This document shows positions 27,460-36,230 of a DNA stretch of 64,000 nt, piece after piece. The notes under the pieces are model-generated. The model had not been told where the DNA came from. It did not search any database and saw only the letters and a list, made by a program, of their open reading frames with translations. Positions within the stretch are counted from its first letter, which is position 1, and each line of letters begins with the position of its first letter. The stretch is from assembly GCF_013386115.1 (NCBI RefSeq), contig NZ_JACAOR010000010.1:327644-391643 (forward strand), in the 5' to 3' direction. The position numbers were made by a program, and so were the translations under genes. This stretch comes from Pseudomonas gingeri. Its GTDB lineage: Bacteria > Pseudomonadota > Gammaproteobacteria > Pseudomonadales > Pseudomonadaceae.

Positions 27460-28374
27460 TCACACCTTCGTCACGTGCGGCCGCCCGAGCAGTCCCTGGG
27501 GGCGGAATATCAGAATCAGAACCAGCAGAGCGAAACTGAAGACGTCCTTGTAATCAGTGTTCACCAAGCCCGAAAACTGGGCCTCGGCCACGCCAAGTAC
27601 CAGGCCTCCCAGCATTGCGCCCGGCAGCGAGCCAATCCCTCCGAGGACGGCGGCAGTGAATGCCTTGATACCGATGACAAACCCGGCGTAGAAGTCGAAC
27701 GTTCCGTAATCCAGCGTGATCAGCACACCCGCCAAGGCCGCCATGACAGCCCCGATCACGAACACACAGGAAATGATCCGGTCGGTATTGATGCCCAGGA
27801 TCGAAGCCATCTTGCGATCCTGCTGGGTCGCCCGGCACATGCGTCCAAGACGGGTGCGCTTGATGACCAGGTTCAGGACCAGCATGCCGGTCAGCGCCGC
27901 CACCAGGATGAACAGCTTGGTGTAGGTCAATTGCACGTAGCCGCTGTCCAGCGTCCAGCGCAGCGACCCCTGGAGCAGAGTCGGAATACCCTGCTGCCTG
28001 GCCCCCTGGCTGAGCTGTACGTAGTTTTGCAGGATCAGTGAGATACCAATCGCACTGATCAGGGGAGCGAGTCGTGTTGACTGACGCAAGGGCTTGTAAG
28101 CCACTCGCTCGATCACAAAGCCATACACTCCGGTGACCACGATGGTGAAGGCGAAAGTGCCCAGCATGAGTATCCCGAAAGACTCAACGCCGAAGTAACT
28201 CAGCAAGGCCAGCGTAATGGCCGTGATATAGGCTGAGATCATGTAGACCTCGCCATGGGCGAAGTTGATCATCCCGATAATGCCGTACACCATGGTGTAG
28301 CCAATGGCGATCAAGCCGTAGACAGCACCCAGTGTCAGGCCGTTGACAGTCTGTTGAATAAAGAAAGCATCCAC
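27460..28374 (-). CDS. livH: Branched-chain amino acid-type ABC transporter permease (LivH-like)
   Basis: 304 residues with eight or so hydrophobic segments. It opens with FIQQTVNGLTLGAVYGLIAI and has NFAHGEVYM and the coupling motif RMCRATQQDRKMASILGIN, all typical of LivH. It pairs with LivM to form the channel. It lies 73 bases downstream of the binding-protein gene in the same operon. Confidence 0.93.
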   Translation of the reverse strand: MDAFFIQQTVNGLTLGAVYGLIAIGYTMVYGIIGMINFAHGEVYMISAYITAITLALLSYFGVESFGILMLGTFAFTIVVTGVYGFVIERVAYKPLRQSTRLAPLISAIGISLILQNYVQLSQGARQQGIPTLLQGSLRWTLDSGYVQLTYTKLFILVAALTGMLVLNLVIKRTRLGRMCRATQQDRKMASILGINTDRIISCVFVIGAVMAALAGVLITLDYGTFDFYAGFVIGIKAFTAAVLGGIGSLPGAMLGGLVLGVAEAQFSGLVNTDYKDVFSFALLVLILIFRPQGLLGRPHVTKV

Positions 28375-28447
28375 GTTGGTTCTCCGCGCCTTTGAAAAGG
28401 CCCGCGCTCATTGCACGCAGGCCTGAATGTCAACCGGGCCAGTTCTT

Positions 28448-29569
28448 CTAGAGCTGGTGGTAGCGCCCTTGTGCATCCCACTGGTACATCACATAAGGCG
28501 ACTCTTTGAGGTCACCTTTCTTGTCCCAGCTTTTCTGGCCGAGAATGGTGTCGACCGTATGGCTCTTGAGCCAATCGGCAGCCTTGAGCCCTTGGGTGGT
28601 CCCCACGCCGTTGAACGCCGCCGCCATTGCCTGCAGGGCGGCATAGGAGAACAGGGTGTAGCCTTCCGGTTCGAAGCCCTTCTCGCGAAGCTTCACCAAC
28701 ACCTGCTGCCCGCCCGGCAAGCTGCGTGGGTCGGCATAAAAGGTCATCAATACACCGTCGGTAAACTGCGCTCCGCCAGCCGTGGTGACCAACTGGTCGG
28801 TCACCACACAATCATCTGATACGAACTTGGCCGTCATCCCCTGCTCGCGCATTTGACGCACCAGAGGGCCTGCTTCCGGATGGCAACCACCGAAGTACAC
28901 CACTTGCGGCGAGACCGAACGCAATTTGGTCACCAGCGCGTTGAAGTCCTTTTCACCCCGGGTGAGGCCTTCGTAGAGGACCGTGTCGACGCCATATTCC
29001 TTGAGCTTCAAGCGAGTGGTGTCGGCCACTCCCTGTCCGAAGGTGTCCTTGTCATGAATGACCGCCACCTGGGTAGCCTTGAGCGTGTGGGCAATGTAGT
29101 CCGCCGCGACCTGGCCCTGCTGGTCGTCCCGACCGGACATGCGGAAGAAGGTCGCCAAGCCGCGCTCGGTCAGCTTGGGACTCGAGGAAGCCGGCGTGAT
29201 GGTCAGCACACCGGCTTCGTCATAGATTTCCGAGGCCGGCATCGAGGACGAAGAACAATAGTGCCCGATGACCCCCACGACCTTGTCGGAGTCGACCAGT
29301 TTGTTGGCGGCCGCCACCGCCTGTTTAGGCTCGCAGGCGTCATCCCCCTTCACCAGGACGATTTTCTCGCCATTGATGCCTCCCTTGGCATTGATATCCT
29401 CGGCAGCCTGTTGGGCGCCCCGCCACATCTGTTCGCCAAAGGCCGCATTGGGCCCTGTATGCGGCCCGGCAACACCGATTCTGAGGTCGGCCAGAACGGG
29501 GGTGGAAAGAGCCATTGCGAGGGTGATCGAAACGCCACCCACAAGGGTGTGAATATTGCGCTTTTCCAT
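28448..29569 (-). CDS. Branched-chain amino acid-type periplasmic binding protein (LivK/BraC-like)
   Basis: 373 residues from ATG 29569, with GAGAG upstream; the frame extends further 5' without a ribosome site. Signal peptide ends STPVLA|DLRIG. The mature part has the type I periplasmic fold pattern: GVAGPHTGPNAAFGEQMWRG, KGDDACEPKQAVAAANKLV, GHYCSSSSMPASEIYDEAG. First gene of the operon; the ligand pocket resembles LivJ/LivK-type proteins, but the ligand may be a GABA- or amide-like compound given the surrounding genes (inference). Confidence 0.9.
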   Translation of the reverse strand: MEKRNIHTLVGGVSITLAMALSTPVLADLRIGVAGPHTGPNAAFGEQMWRGAQQAAEDINAKGGINGEKIVLVKGDDACEPKQAVAAANKLVDSDKVVGVIGHYCSSSSMPASEIYDEAGVLTITPASSSPKLTERGLATFFRMSGRDDQQGQVAADYIAHTLKATQVAVIHDKDTFGQGVADTTRLKLKEYGVDTVLYEGLTRGEKDFNALVTKLRSVSPQVVYFGGCHPEAGPLVRQMREQGMTAKFVSDDCVVTDQLVTTAGGAQFTDGVLMTFYADPRSLPGGQQVLVKLREKGFEPEGYTLFSYAALQAMAAAFNGVGTTQGLKAADWLKSHTVDTILGQKSWDKKGDLKESPYVMYQWDAQGRYHQL

Positions 29570-29778
29570 TCTGTTACTCTCTTTGCTATTGGACTTATTA
29601 TGCTTTTGCGAAAACAACAGCCGAACAAACGATCAACACAAATCCCGCTATTCGCGCGACTCGCCGATCATTTATCGAACTATTACTTCAGTAGAATGGG
29701 CAGTACTTAATGGGAGGCCACATAAACACAAAACGTTTATTTAACCGATGACGCCTTTTTATTTTTAGAAGTACATGA

Positions 29779-30633
29779 TCAAAGTTTTAAACTTCGAGTC
29801 ATCACCATTGAAACAACTACCAGCAGAGCACCGAACCATATCGATAACTGCATGCCCTGCCCCAGGTACAGTGCCAGAAAGGCCGTGGACAACACGGGGG
29901 TGGCATAACTGAGCACTGCAACCTGCTGGGGATCGGCTTTCTTCATCGCCAGGTCCCACAGATAGAATGCGCCGCCCATGGGGCCGATGCCCATATAGAC
30001 AAGGGCCAGGGTTTCGCGGGTATCCAAGGAAGGCCATGGATGCCCCATGCGAAACCCCACCAGACAGACGACCCCGGATATCAGGCAGAACAACCCGACA
30101 GAAGCGCTTTGCACGCCCGGGTACTTCTTGGCCAGCAGGGAGTAAATTGCCCAGACCAATGCGGACAGAAGCGCCAGCCCATAACCCAGCAGGCCATCAG
30201 CCCCCACCAACTGTGAGGTATCACAGCTGATGATCGCCCCCAGAAAACCGACGATACCGGCCAGCAGACAACGCTTGCTCAGGGTTCCGTTTCGAACGAA
30301 CAACGGAGCCAGAACGACGATCATGACCGGCCAGAGATAGTGGATCAGGCTGACACCGATGGGATCGGCCATTTGCAAGGCATAGAAATAGATGACGTGA
30401 TAGCCCAGCATGCACACCGTGCCGATAAGCAGCAGCGGCCAGGGCATCGACCATGCCTTCACCCAGGGCAACCCCATCAATGCGCCAATACTCAGCGCAA
30501 TACCGGTCATGAACAACGGCGGGACATCAGCACAAAAGGTCACACTCAGGGCCAATGTGCTCCACACCAGGATGGCACCGACGGCAGCCAACCAGTATCC
30601 CTGCGTACGCACGCCGCACGTGACCGTGCTCAT
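29779..30633 (-). CDS. EamA/DMT-family transporter (YddG-like)
   Basis: 284 residues from ATG 30633 (AGGGG eight bases upstream). Ten hydrophobic segments; the pattern LILVWSTLALSV-like start, HYLWPVMIVVLAPLFV in the middle and MGGAFYLWDLAMKKADPQQV resembles the aromatic amino acid exporter YddG subgroup. It probably exports or balances amino acids. It lies downstream of the HAD gene on the same strand but a hairpin separates them. Substrate unknown. Confidence 0.85.
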   Translation of the reverse strand: MSTVTCGVRTQGYWLAAVGAILVWSTLALSVTFCADVPPLFMTGIALSIGALMGLPWVKAWSMPWPLLLIGTVCMLGYHVIYFYALQMADPIGVSLIHYLWPVMIVVLAPLFVRNGTLSKRCLLAGIVGFLGAIISCDTSQLVGADGLLGYGLALLSALVWAIYSLLAKKYPGVQSASVGLFCLISGVVCLVGFRMGHPWPSLDTRETLALVYMGIGPMGGAFYLWDLAMKKADPQQVAVLSYATPVLSTAFLALYLGQGMQLSIWFGALLVVVSMVMTRSLKL

Positions 30634-30680
30634 AAGCAACACCCCTGCTGACAAAACGATTGATGCCCTCTCTCAGGACA

Positions 30681-30701
30681 CAGGGAGCCGGAGGCTCCCT
30701 G
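30681..30701 (-). terminator. Hairpin downstream of HAD hydrolase gene
   Basis: CAGGGAGCC (30681-30689) and GGCTCCCTG (30693-30701) form a perfect nine-base stem with a GGA loop, 11 bases after the stop codon at 30712. The tail on the minus strand is not T-rich. Confidence 0.5.
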
Positions 30702-30711
30702 CAGCCGAAGA

Positions 30712-31431
30712 TCAGCCCACCAGTTTCTGATGGCTCTCGACCATCTGCGCCATGCTGGTGAAACGGAAGTCGTAGGTAGCCTCAGTCGCCGGCACGTGGG
30801 TTGCCCCGAAACCTTCCTGGCCGTGGCGACGATGGATCCACGCCCCTGCCAGACCTGCGGCGTTGGCAGGGACGTGATCGTGGTAGAGGCTCTCTGCGGT
30901 ATGCAGGATCTCGTTCTTCTTGATGCCGGCCTTGGCCAACGCCTCGATCATGTAGGTGAAGTTATTCGGGTTGGGTTTGTAGGAACCCACATCCTGCGCC
31001 GTGATGATGTGATCGAATTCGACGCCCAGCTTGGCGTTGCTGAGTTTGAATTCATTGCGGTCAATGTTCGACAGGATGACCAGCTTGTAGTGTTTTTTCA
31101 GGTAGCGCAGCGCCTCGACCGAATCCGGGAACGCGGGCCAGTCCTTGACCGAAGTACCGAACGCTTCACGCTCGGCGGCATCGGGCTCCACCCCCAGTTC
31201 CTTGGCAATACGGTCATAGACCAAACGCAGGATATCGGGGTACAAGGCATCCGGTGTCAGCGACTGCTGGGGAGACTCGTGGCGCCCGAAGACTTCGAGA
31301 ATCTGGTCGCGCGTCAACGCCTTGCCACTGCGCTTGACCACAGGCTGCAAGGCATTGACGATGCCCGATTCCCAGTCGATCAGGGTACCGTAGCAGTCGA
31401 ATGTCAGTGCTTTGAAATCAGTGAGTTTCAT
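30712..31431 (-). CDS. Haloacid dehalogenase type II (HAD hydrolase)
   Basis: 239 residues. HAD motif I is FDCYGTLIDWE (Asp nucleophile), motif II ILSNIDRNEF, Lys in SYKPNPNNF, and motif IV HTAESLYHDHVPA. These fit type II (S)-2-haloacid dehalogenases, which swap halide for hydroxyl, but many members act on phosphorylated metabolites. ATG 31431 is seven bases from AAGGA; a second ATG is one codon upstream. It sits in an amine-catabolic gene run, so an ordinary metabolic substrate is as likely as a haloacid. Confidence 0.85.
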   Translation of the reverse strand: MKLTDFKALTFDCYGTLIDWESGIVNALQPVVKRSGKALTRDQILEVFGRHESPQQSLTPDALYPDILRLVYDRIAKELGVEPDAAEREAFGTSVKDWPAFPDSVEALRYLKKHYKLVILSNIDRNEFKLSNAKLGVEFDHIITAQDVGSYKPNPNNFTYMIEALAKAGIKKNEILHTAESLYHDHVPANAAGLAGAWIHRRHGQEGFGATHVPATEATYDFRFTSMAQMVESHQKLVG

Positions 31432-31505
31432 CATGGTGTCCTTCTTGGAAAGAAAATGGATATCAGGGTGGGGCCGCCGGCTCATGACGGCTCCAGGTTA
31501 CGGCT

Positions 31506-31835
31506 TCAGAAAACTCTGCGGCCCGGCTCGACCTGACGTTCCGGTGCCAGGTAAACCACTTCGCCCTCACCGGCCTCGGCCCCCAGCATCAAAACCTGCG
31601 AGGTGAATCCGGCAATGCTCCGGTCGCCCAGATTGACGGCACACACCACCTGCTTGCCGATCAGCTCCTGCGGCTGATAGAGACGGGTGTACTGCGCACT
31701 GGTGGTCTTGGTGCCCAGCTCGCCGAAATCGATCCAGAACTTGTAGGCCGGCTTCTTCGCTTTTTCATTGAGTTCGACACGCACGATTTGCCCGATACGA
31801 ATGTCGACATGGCTGAACGCTTCATAAGGTGTCAT
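31506..31835 (-). CDS. CsaA-like tRNA-binding domain protein
   Basis: 109 residues, a single EMAP/CsaA-type OB-fold: FSHVDIRIGQIVRVELNEKA, KFWIDFGELGTKTTSAQYT, and VVCAVNLGDRSIAGFTSQVL. CsaA proteins bind tRNA and were described as having secretion-chaperone activity. ATG 31835 is preceded by GAGGAT. It ends nine bases before nothing of the operon but starts nine bases after the stop of the aldehyde dehydrogenase gene, so the two are co-transcribed. Why it is linked to amine catabolism is unclear. Confidence 0.85.
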   Translation of the reverse strand: MTPYEAFSHVDIRIGQIVRVELNEKAKKPAYKFWIDFGELGTKTTSAQYTRLYQPQELIGKQVVCAVNLGDRSIAGFTSQVLMLGAEAGEGEVVYLAPERQVEPGRRVF

Positions 31836-31844
31836 CAAAGATCC

Positions 31845-33311
31845 TCAAGTTCTGGGCGCAAGGCCAACGGATACGAACTTCGTATCCAGATACTCCTGGA
31901 TACCCCATTGACCCCCTTCGCGCCCGATCCCGCTCATCTTCACCCCGCCAAAAGGCGCTTGGGGCGTCGACGGTGCTCCGTCGTTGATGCCAACGATGCC
32001 GTAGTCCAGTGCCTCGGATACACGGTGTGCCGTGTCCAGGTCCCGGGTCCAGAGATAAGCGGCCAGGCCAAAGGGTGTGTCGTTGGCGGCGGCGACCACC
32101 TCGTCAACCGTGTCGAACACCAGCACGGGCGCAACAGGGCCGAAGGTCTCCTCCTGCAAGATGCGCATGCCCGGTGCAACATCGACCAGCACCGTCGGTT
32201 CGAAGTACAACCCCTGCAACGCCCGCCCACCGACGGCGACCCGTGCCCCCTGGCTGACCGCATCGTCCACGTGCTCGCGCACTTTGTGCAGCCCTTGCTC
32301 ATCAACCAGGGGACCGATCTGTGTGTCCTCAAGGGCAGGATCGCCGACACGCAGTGCTGCCACCTTGGCCGACAGTACCGCTACCAGCGAGTCTCGGATC
32401 GAACGGTGCACGTAGATACGATTGGTGCACACGCAGGTCTGCCCGGCGTTGCGAAATTTGCACTGCAGGATCTCTTCGGCCGCGCGCTCGATGTCCGCAT
32501 CGGCAAATACAATGAACGGAGCATGTCCGCCCAATTCAAGCGACACCCGCTTCATGGTAGACGCCGACTGACGATACAGATGCACGCCCACATCGGTGCT
32601 GCCGGTAAAGGTGAGCTTGCGTATGCGCGCGTCCTCGAAAAACACGCTGGAAACGGCCGCGGGCTGATTGCTGGTAATGACCTGAAAGGTTCCCGGTGCC
32701 CCACCCACTTCCAGCCAGTACTTCTCCAGCAAAAGCGCCGTCAGCGGTGATTGCTCGGCAGGCTTGACGATCACTGTGCAACCGGCGGCGAGCGCAGGCG
32801 CTACCTTGCGCGTGATCATCGCCGCGGGAAAATTCCACGGTGTGACTGCATAGACGGGCCCTACCGGTTGGCGCAGCGCATACAGGCGCTTGTGTTCGAA
32901 CTGACTGGCAAAGGTCTCGCCATACAAGCGCTTGGCCTCTTCGGCATACCACTCGGCAAAGGCAGCGGCATACATCACCTCCCCACGGGCCTCCTTGATC
33001 GGCTTACCCATCTCCAGGGAGATGGCCTTGGCCAGCTCATCGATCGAAGCCACCATTCGGTCGAACCATTTCCTCAGCAATTGGCTGCGAGCATAGGCCG
33101 TTGTTTGCTTCCAGGACGCAAAGGCCTGCAGGGATTGCTCCGCAACCACCTCAGCCTCGGCCTCCTTGCAATCAGGTACCCAGGCAATGGGGTTTGCGGT
33201 TGCCGGGTTGACGACCGCATAGACGGGAAGCTGCTGCGAACGCTCGCTCAAGGATGGCAACACCCATAGAGCCGCTTTACCGGTCAGTGCTTCCAGATTC
33301 TTACTCGACAC
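31845..33311 (-). CDS. NAD(P)-dependent succinate-semialdehyde dehydrogenase-like aldehyde dehydrogenase
   Basis: 488 residues. Has TPWNFPAAMITRKVAPALAA, the cofactor loop FTGSTDVGVHL, catalytic Glu in SLELGGHAPF and catalytic Cys in FRNAGQTCVCTNR. The LELGGHAPF and GQTCVC wording is typical of GabD succinate- or glutarate-semialdehyde dehydrogenases. The aminotransferase gene lies 68 bases upstream on the same strand, forming a classic GabT-GabD pair that converts GABA (or 5-aminovalerate) to succinate (or glutarate). Confidence 0.88.
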   Translation of the reverse strand: MSSKNLEALTGKAALWVLPSLSERSQQLPVYAVVNPATANPIAWVPDCKEAEAEVVAEQSLQAFASWKQTTAYARSQLLRKWFDRMVASIDELAKAISLEMGKPIKEARGEVMYAAAFAEWYAEEAKRLYGETFASQFEHKRLYALRQPVGPVYAVTPWNFPAAMITRKVAPALAAGCTVIVKPAEQSPLTALLLEKYWLEVGGAPGTFQVITSNQPAAVSSVFFEDARIRKLTFTGSTDVGVHLYRQSASTMKRVSLELGGHAPFIVFADADIERAAEEILQCKFRNAGQTCVCTNRIYVHRSIRDSLVAVLSAKVAALRVGDPALEDTQIGPLVDEQGLHKVREHVDDAVSQGARVAVGGRALQGLYFEPTVLVDVAPGMRILQEETFGPVAPVLVFDTVDEVVAAANDTPFGLAAYLWTRDLDTAHRVSEALDYGIVGINDGAPSTPQAPFGGVKMSGIGREGGQWGIQEYLDTKFVSVGLAPRT

Positions 33312-33379
33312 GTTATTTCTCTCCGCACAGGATCGATCATTGGAACGCTCATGAACGGGGGCATCCCCCCGCCAAGGGT

Positions 33380-34666
33380 TCAGGCACCGCTGACTTGCAG
33401 GGCGGCCTCAAAATTCACCAGGGCTTGAGTGACATCCGATTCGGAGATCACCAACGGGCACAGAAAACGCACGACATTGCGATAGACGCCGCACTTGATG
33501 AGCAAAAGGCCCTGTTCACGTGCCGCGTCGATCACTCGCTGCGCCAGACCAGCATCCGGCTGCTTGCTCACAAGGTCCGTCACCAACTCGACCGCGCACA
33601 TCGCACCGGTGGCGCGCACCTCACCGATGCTCGAAAAGCGTTGCTGCAGTGCTCGCAAACCATCCCCCAACTGCTCACCAATGGCTTGGCTGCGGGCAAC
33701 GAGTTGCTCACTCTCGAAGATGTCGAGCACGGCCAAAGCGGCGGCGCAACCCAGCGGGTTGCCCCCATAGGTCCCTCCGAGGCCACCGGGCTTGGGCGAG
33801 TCCATCAATTCGGCGCGTCCAACCACCCCCGAAAGAGGAAGGCCGCCGGCGAGGCTCTTGGCCACAGTGACCAGGTCTGGCTTGATACCGGAGTGCTGGA
33901 AGCCGAACATCTTCCCCGTACGACCAAACCCGGTCTGGATCTCATCGCAGATCAGCACGATGCCGCGCTCATGAGTCAGACGGCGCAGTGCCTGCATGAA
34001 CTCGACAGGGGCCGCGACAAAACCGCCATCTCCCTGGACCGGTTCGATAATGATCGCAGCGACGCGATCAGCCGCGATCTGTGTGTCGAAGACTTCCTGC
34101 AAGGCTGCCAGTGCCTGCTCGCTGCTCACGCCGCGATAAGGGTTTGGATAAGGCGTGTGATAAACGTCCGGCGCAAAGGGCCCGAACGTTTGCCGGTAAG
34201 GTTGGCTCATACCGGTCAGTGTCATCCCCAGCAACGTACGACCATGGAACCCGCCACGGAAAGCAATCACCCCCGGACGCCCCGTATGGCTTCGAGCGAT
34301 CTTGACCGCGTTCTCGACAGCCTCGGCACCGGTGGTGAAAAAGACCGACTTGAATGACGCCTCGGGCGATACCAACGCGTTCAGTTTCTCAGCCAGCGCC
34401 ACGTATGGCTCATAGGCCGCTACCTGGAAGCACACGTGGGAGTAGCTTTCCAACTGCTTGCGTACGGCCTCCACCACCCTGGGGTGGTTGTGACCGACGT
34501 TCAGAACGCCAATGCCACCGACGAAATCCAGATACTTGTTGCCATGGTCGTCCCAGATATAGGCGCCCGCGGCTCGACTGACCGTGATGGGATGAGCAAC
34601 GGCCACACCGTTGGAAACATGTTTGGCACGCATCGCTGCGAGAGGACTTGCTTGGAAGGAAGACAT
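33380..34666 (-). CDS. gabT: 4-aminobutyrate-type aminotransferase (PLP-dependent, class III)
   Basis: 428 residues, class III aminotransferase. Visible are TTGAEAVENAVKIAR, GGFHGRTLLGMTLTG, the PLP-stacking CDEIQTGFGRTGK and the Schiff-base lysine region TVAKSLAGGLPLSG. The pattern matches GabT/DavT enzymes, which move the amino group of GABA or 5-aminovalerate to 2-oxoglutarate. It is followed by a semialdehyde dehydrogenase in the same direction. gabT is the best symbol, but substrate choice between C4 and C5 amino acids cannot be read from sequence. Confidence 0.88.
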   Translation of the reverse strand: MSSFQASPLAAMRAKHVSNGVAVAHPITVSRAAGAYIWDDHGNKYLDFVGGIGVLNVGHNHPRVVEAVRKQLESYSHVCFQVAAYEPYVALAEKLNALVSPEASFKSVFFTTGAEAVENAVKIARSHTGRPGVIAFRGGFHGRTLLGMTLTGMSQPYRQTFGPFAPDVYHTPYPNPYRGVSSEQALAALQEVFDTQIAADRVAAIIIEPVQGDGGFVAAPVEFMQALRRLTHERGIVLICDEIQTGFGRTGKMFGFQHSGIKPDLVTVAKSLAGGLPLSGVVGRAELMDSPKPGGLGGTYGGNPLGCAAALAVLDIFESEQLVARSQAIGEQLGDGLRALQQRFSSIGEVRATGAMCAVELVTDLVSKQPDAGLAQRVIDAAREQGLLLIKCGVYRNVVRFLCPLVISESDVTQALVNFEAALQVSGA

Positions 34667-34850
34667 GCTCAGAACACCTTGTGTGAAGATGTTTGAATGC
34701 TAGATCGCCCCCATCGGGCTAACCATGGATGAAAAATAGTAGAGGGCCGTCTGGAAATCCTATCTTTCATACAGCAAACCACGGTCAGCCCTGCCACGGA
34801 CAACGACAGGCCGCGCCCGTCGTTTACCCTGCGGCATAAAGGCGCTGGAC

Positions 34851-36230
34851 TTACCCCTGAGCCGCAAAACCCTTTTCGACCTCCTGAGCCGCGCGCCTGC
34901 CGGATAACAAGGCGCCATGCACCGTCGCGAACATCTCTCGGTGGGTTGCCTCGCCGGCGAAGAACAAGCGACCGGCGATGGGAGCAGCCAGATCGTCGCG
35001 GGTGTGAGCCGCCGTTCCCAATCGATTGAACGAGTAGGCACCGTAACTGAAAGGGTCCTGACTCCAGCGCGTCACCTGATAAGCGATTGGATCAGGTGTG
35101 TTCGCACCAAAAACCTGCCGCAGACGCGTCATCGCAGCGGTCACCATCTGCTGATCACTCCAGTGCTCAATGGCGCCGCCGAACTCACCCGCATTGAACG
35201 CCAGCAGCACCGGCTGTCCCGTGAGGCGCGCCAGGTTCAGCCATTGGCTCCACTGACCGTGCTGCGCCTGCGAGGGAATGAACTCCAGCCAATCCTCTGC
35301 CGGCCAGAACTGACGGGGGAAGCGCAAGTAGCACTTGTTGAAGTGCCCCATTCCAAGTCTGGCAATCGCCTGAAGCTTTTTTTCGGGCAGTGCGGGTCTG
35401 AACTCAATGGCTCTTTGCTTCAAGACACCCAGTGGCACAGTGATGATCACCTTGTCGGCCTCCAGTGTGCCTTTCGACGTCACGATAACGACACCCGAAG
35501 CGTCCTGGGTGATGCTGGAGACGATGTGCCCCAGGCGTATATCGAGGCCACGAGCCATATAGTCGACCAGTTTCCGATACCCCCCGACAGGCACCGCGTC
35601 CTCACCCGGATAGCCCCCCATACTGTCGAACCAGTGCGTCGACAGTTCTTCTCGACTGCCGGCATACTCCTGCTCTGCGGTACTGTTGGTGATGAAACCG
35701 AGGAGCTCCTTGTCCGGCTCCGACAGCCCACCCCAGTCAAGCTGATCTTCAACGCTGGCGCGTACCGAGTGGTCCTGGGGCTGTCGCTGGGCTTTGCGCA
35801 GGGCCTGCTCATAGGCCTTCCTGAGCTGTTCAAGGCGTTGCTGGCGTGCCGGGCCAACAGGCTTGCCATCAACGTCGTAGTCAAGGGTACTGTCGTAGCT
35901 GGTTGACACCAGATCGATACCGGCCTGGTGCGCGAGCGTGGTCAGTGGATTCCCATCGACGCCATGAATCCAGCTCGCCCCCAGATCCACAGGCGCGTCA
36001 GGCCAGACGGCGCTGGTCCAGGTGCGCCCGCCCAAGCGCTCGCGCCCCTCCAATACCGTGACCTGATACCCTCGAGCCGCGAGTTGGCTGGCTGCTGCCA
36101 GACCCGATACGCCCGCGCCGACAATGATGACTTTTTTGCGCGCCGGCCCAGCGAAGGCGCCACCTACCCTAGCCGAAGCCGCCACCATCGTGACAACGCC
36201 AGCCTGCTTGAGCAACGTACGGCGATTCAT
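34851..36230 (-). CDS. Flavin monoamine/polyamine oxidase, Tat-type signal
   Basis: 459 residues. The start MNRRTLLKQAGVVTMVAASA is a twin-arginine-like signal, followed by the FAD-binding VIIVGAGVSGLAAASQLAAR and ERLGGRTWTS; the C-terminus has AGEATHREMFATVHGALLSG, the second FAD-contact of the amine oxidase family. It oxidises primary or secondary amines to aldehydes and H2O2, probably in the periplasm. It overlaps the upstream aldehyde dehydrogenase gene by four bases, so its aldehyde product is likely handled by that enzyme. Confidence 0.88.
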   Translation of the reverse strand: MNRRTLLKQAGVVTMVAASARVGGAFAGPARKKVIIVGAGVSGLAAASQLAARGYQVTVLEGRERLGGRTWTSAVWPDAPVDLGASWIHGVDGNPLTTLAHQAGIDLVSTSYDSTLDYDVDGKPVGPARQQRLEQLRKAYEQALRKAQRQPQDHSVRASVEDQLDWGGLSEPDKELLGFITNSTAEQEYAGSREELSTHWFDSMGGYPGEDAVPVGGYRKLVDYMARGLDIRLGHIVSSITQDASGVVIVTSKGTLEADKVIITVPLGVLKQRAIEFRPALPEKKLQAIARLGMGHFNKCYLRFPRQFWPAEDWLEFIPSQAQHGQWSQWLNLARLTGQPVLLAFNAGEFGGAIEHWSDQQMVTAAMTRLRQVFGANTPDPIAYQVTRWSQDPFSYGAYSFNRLGTAAHTRDDLAAPIAGRLFFAGEATHREMFATVHGALLSGRRAAQEVEKGFAAQG

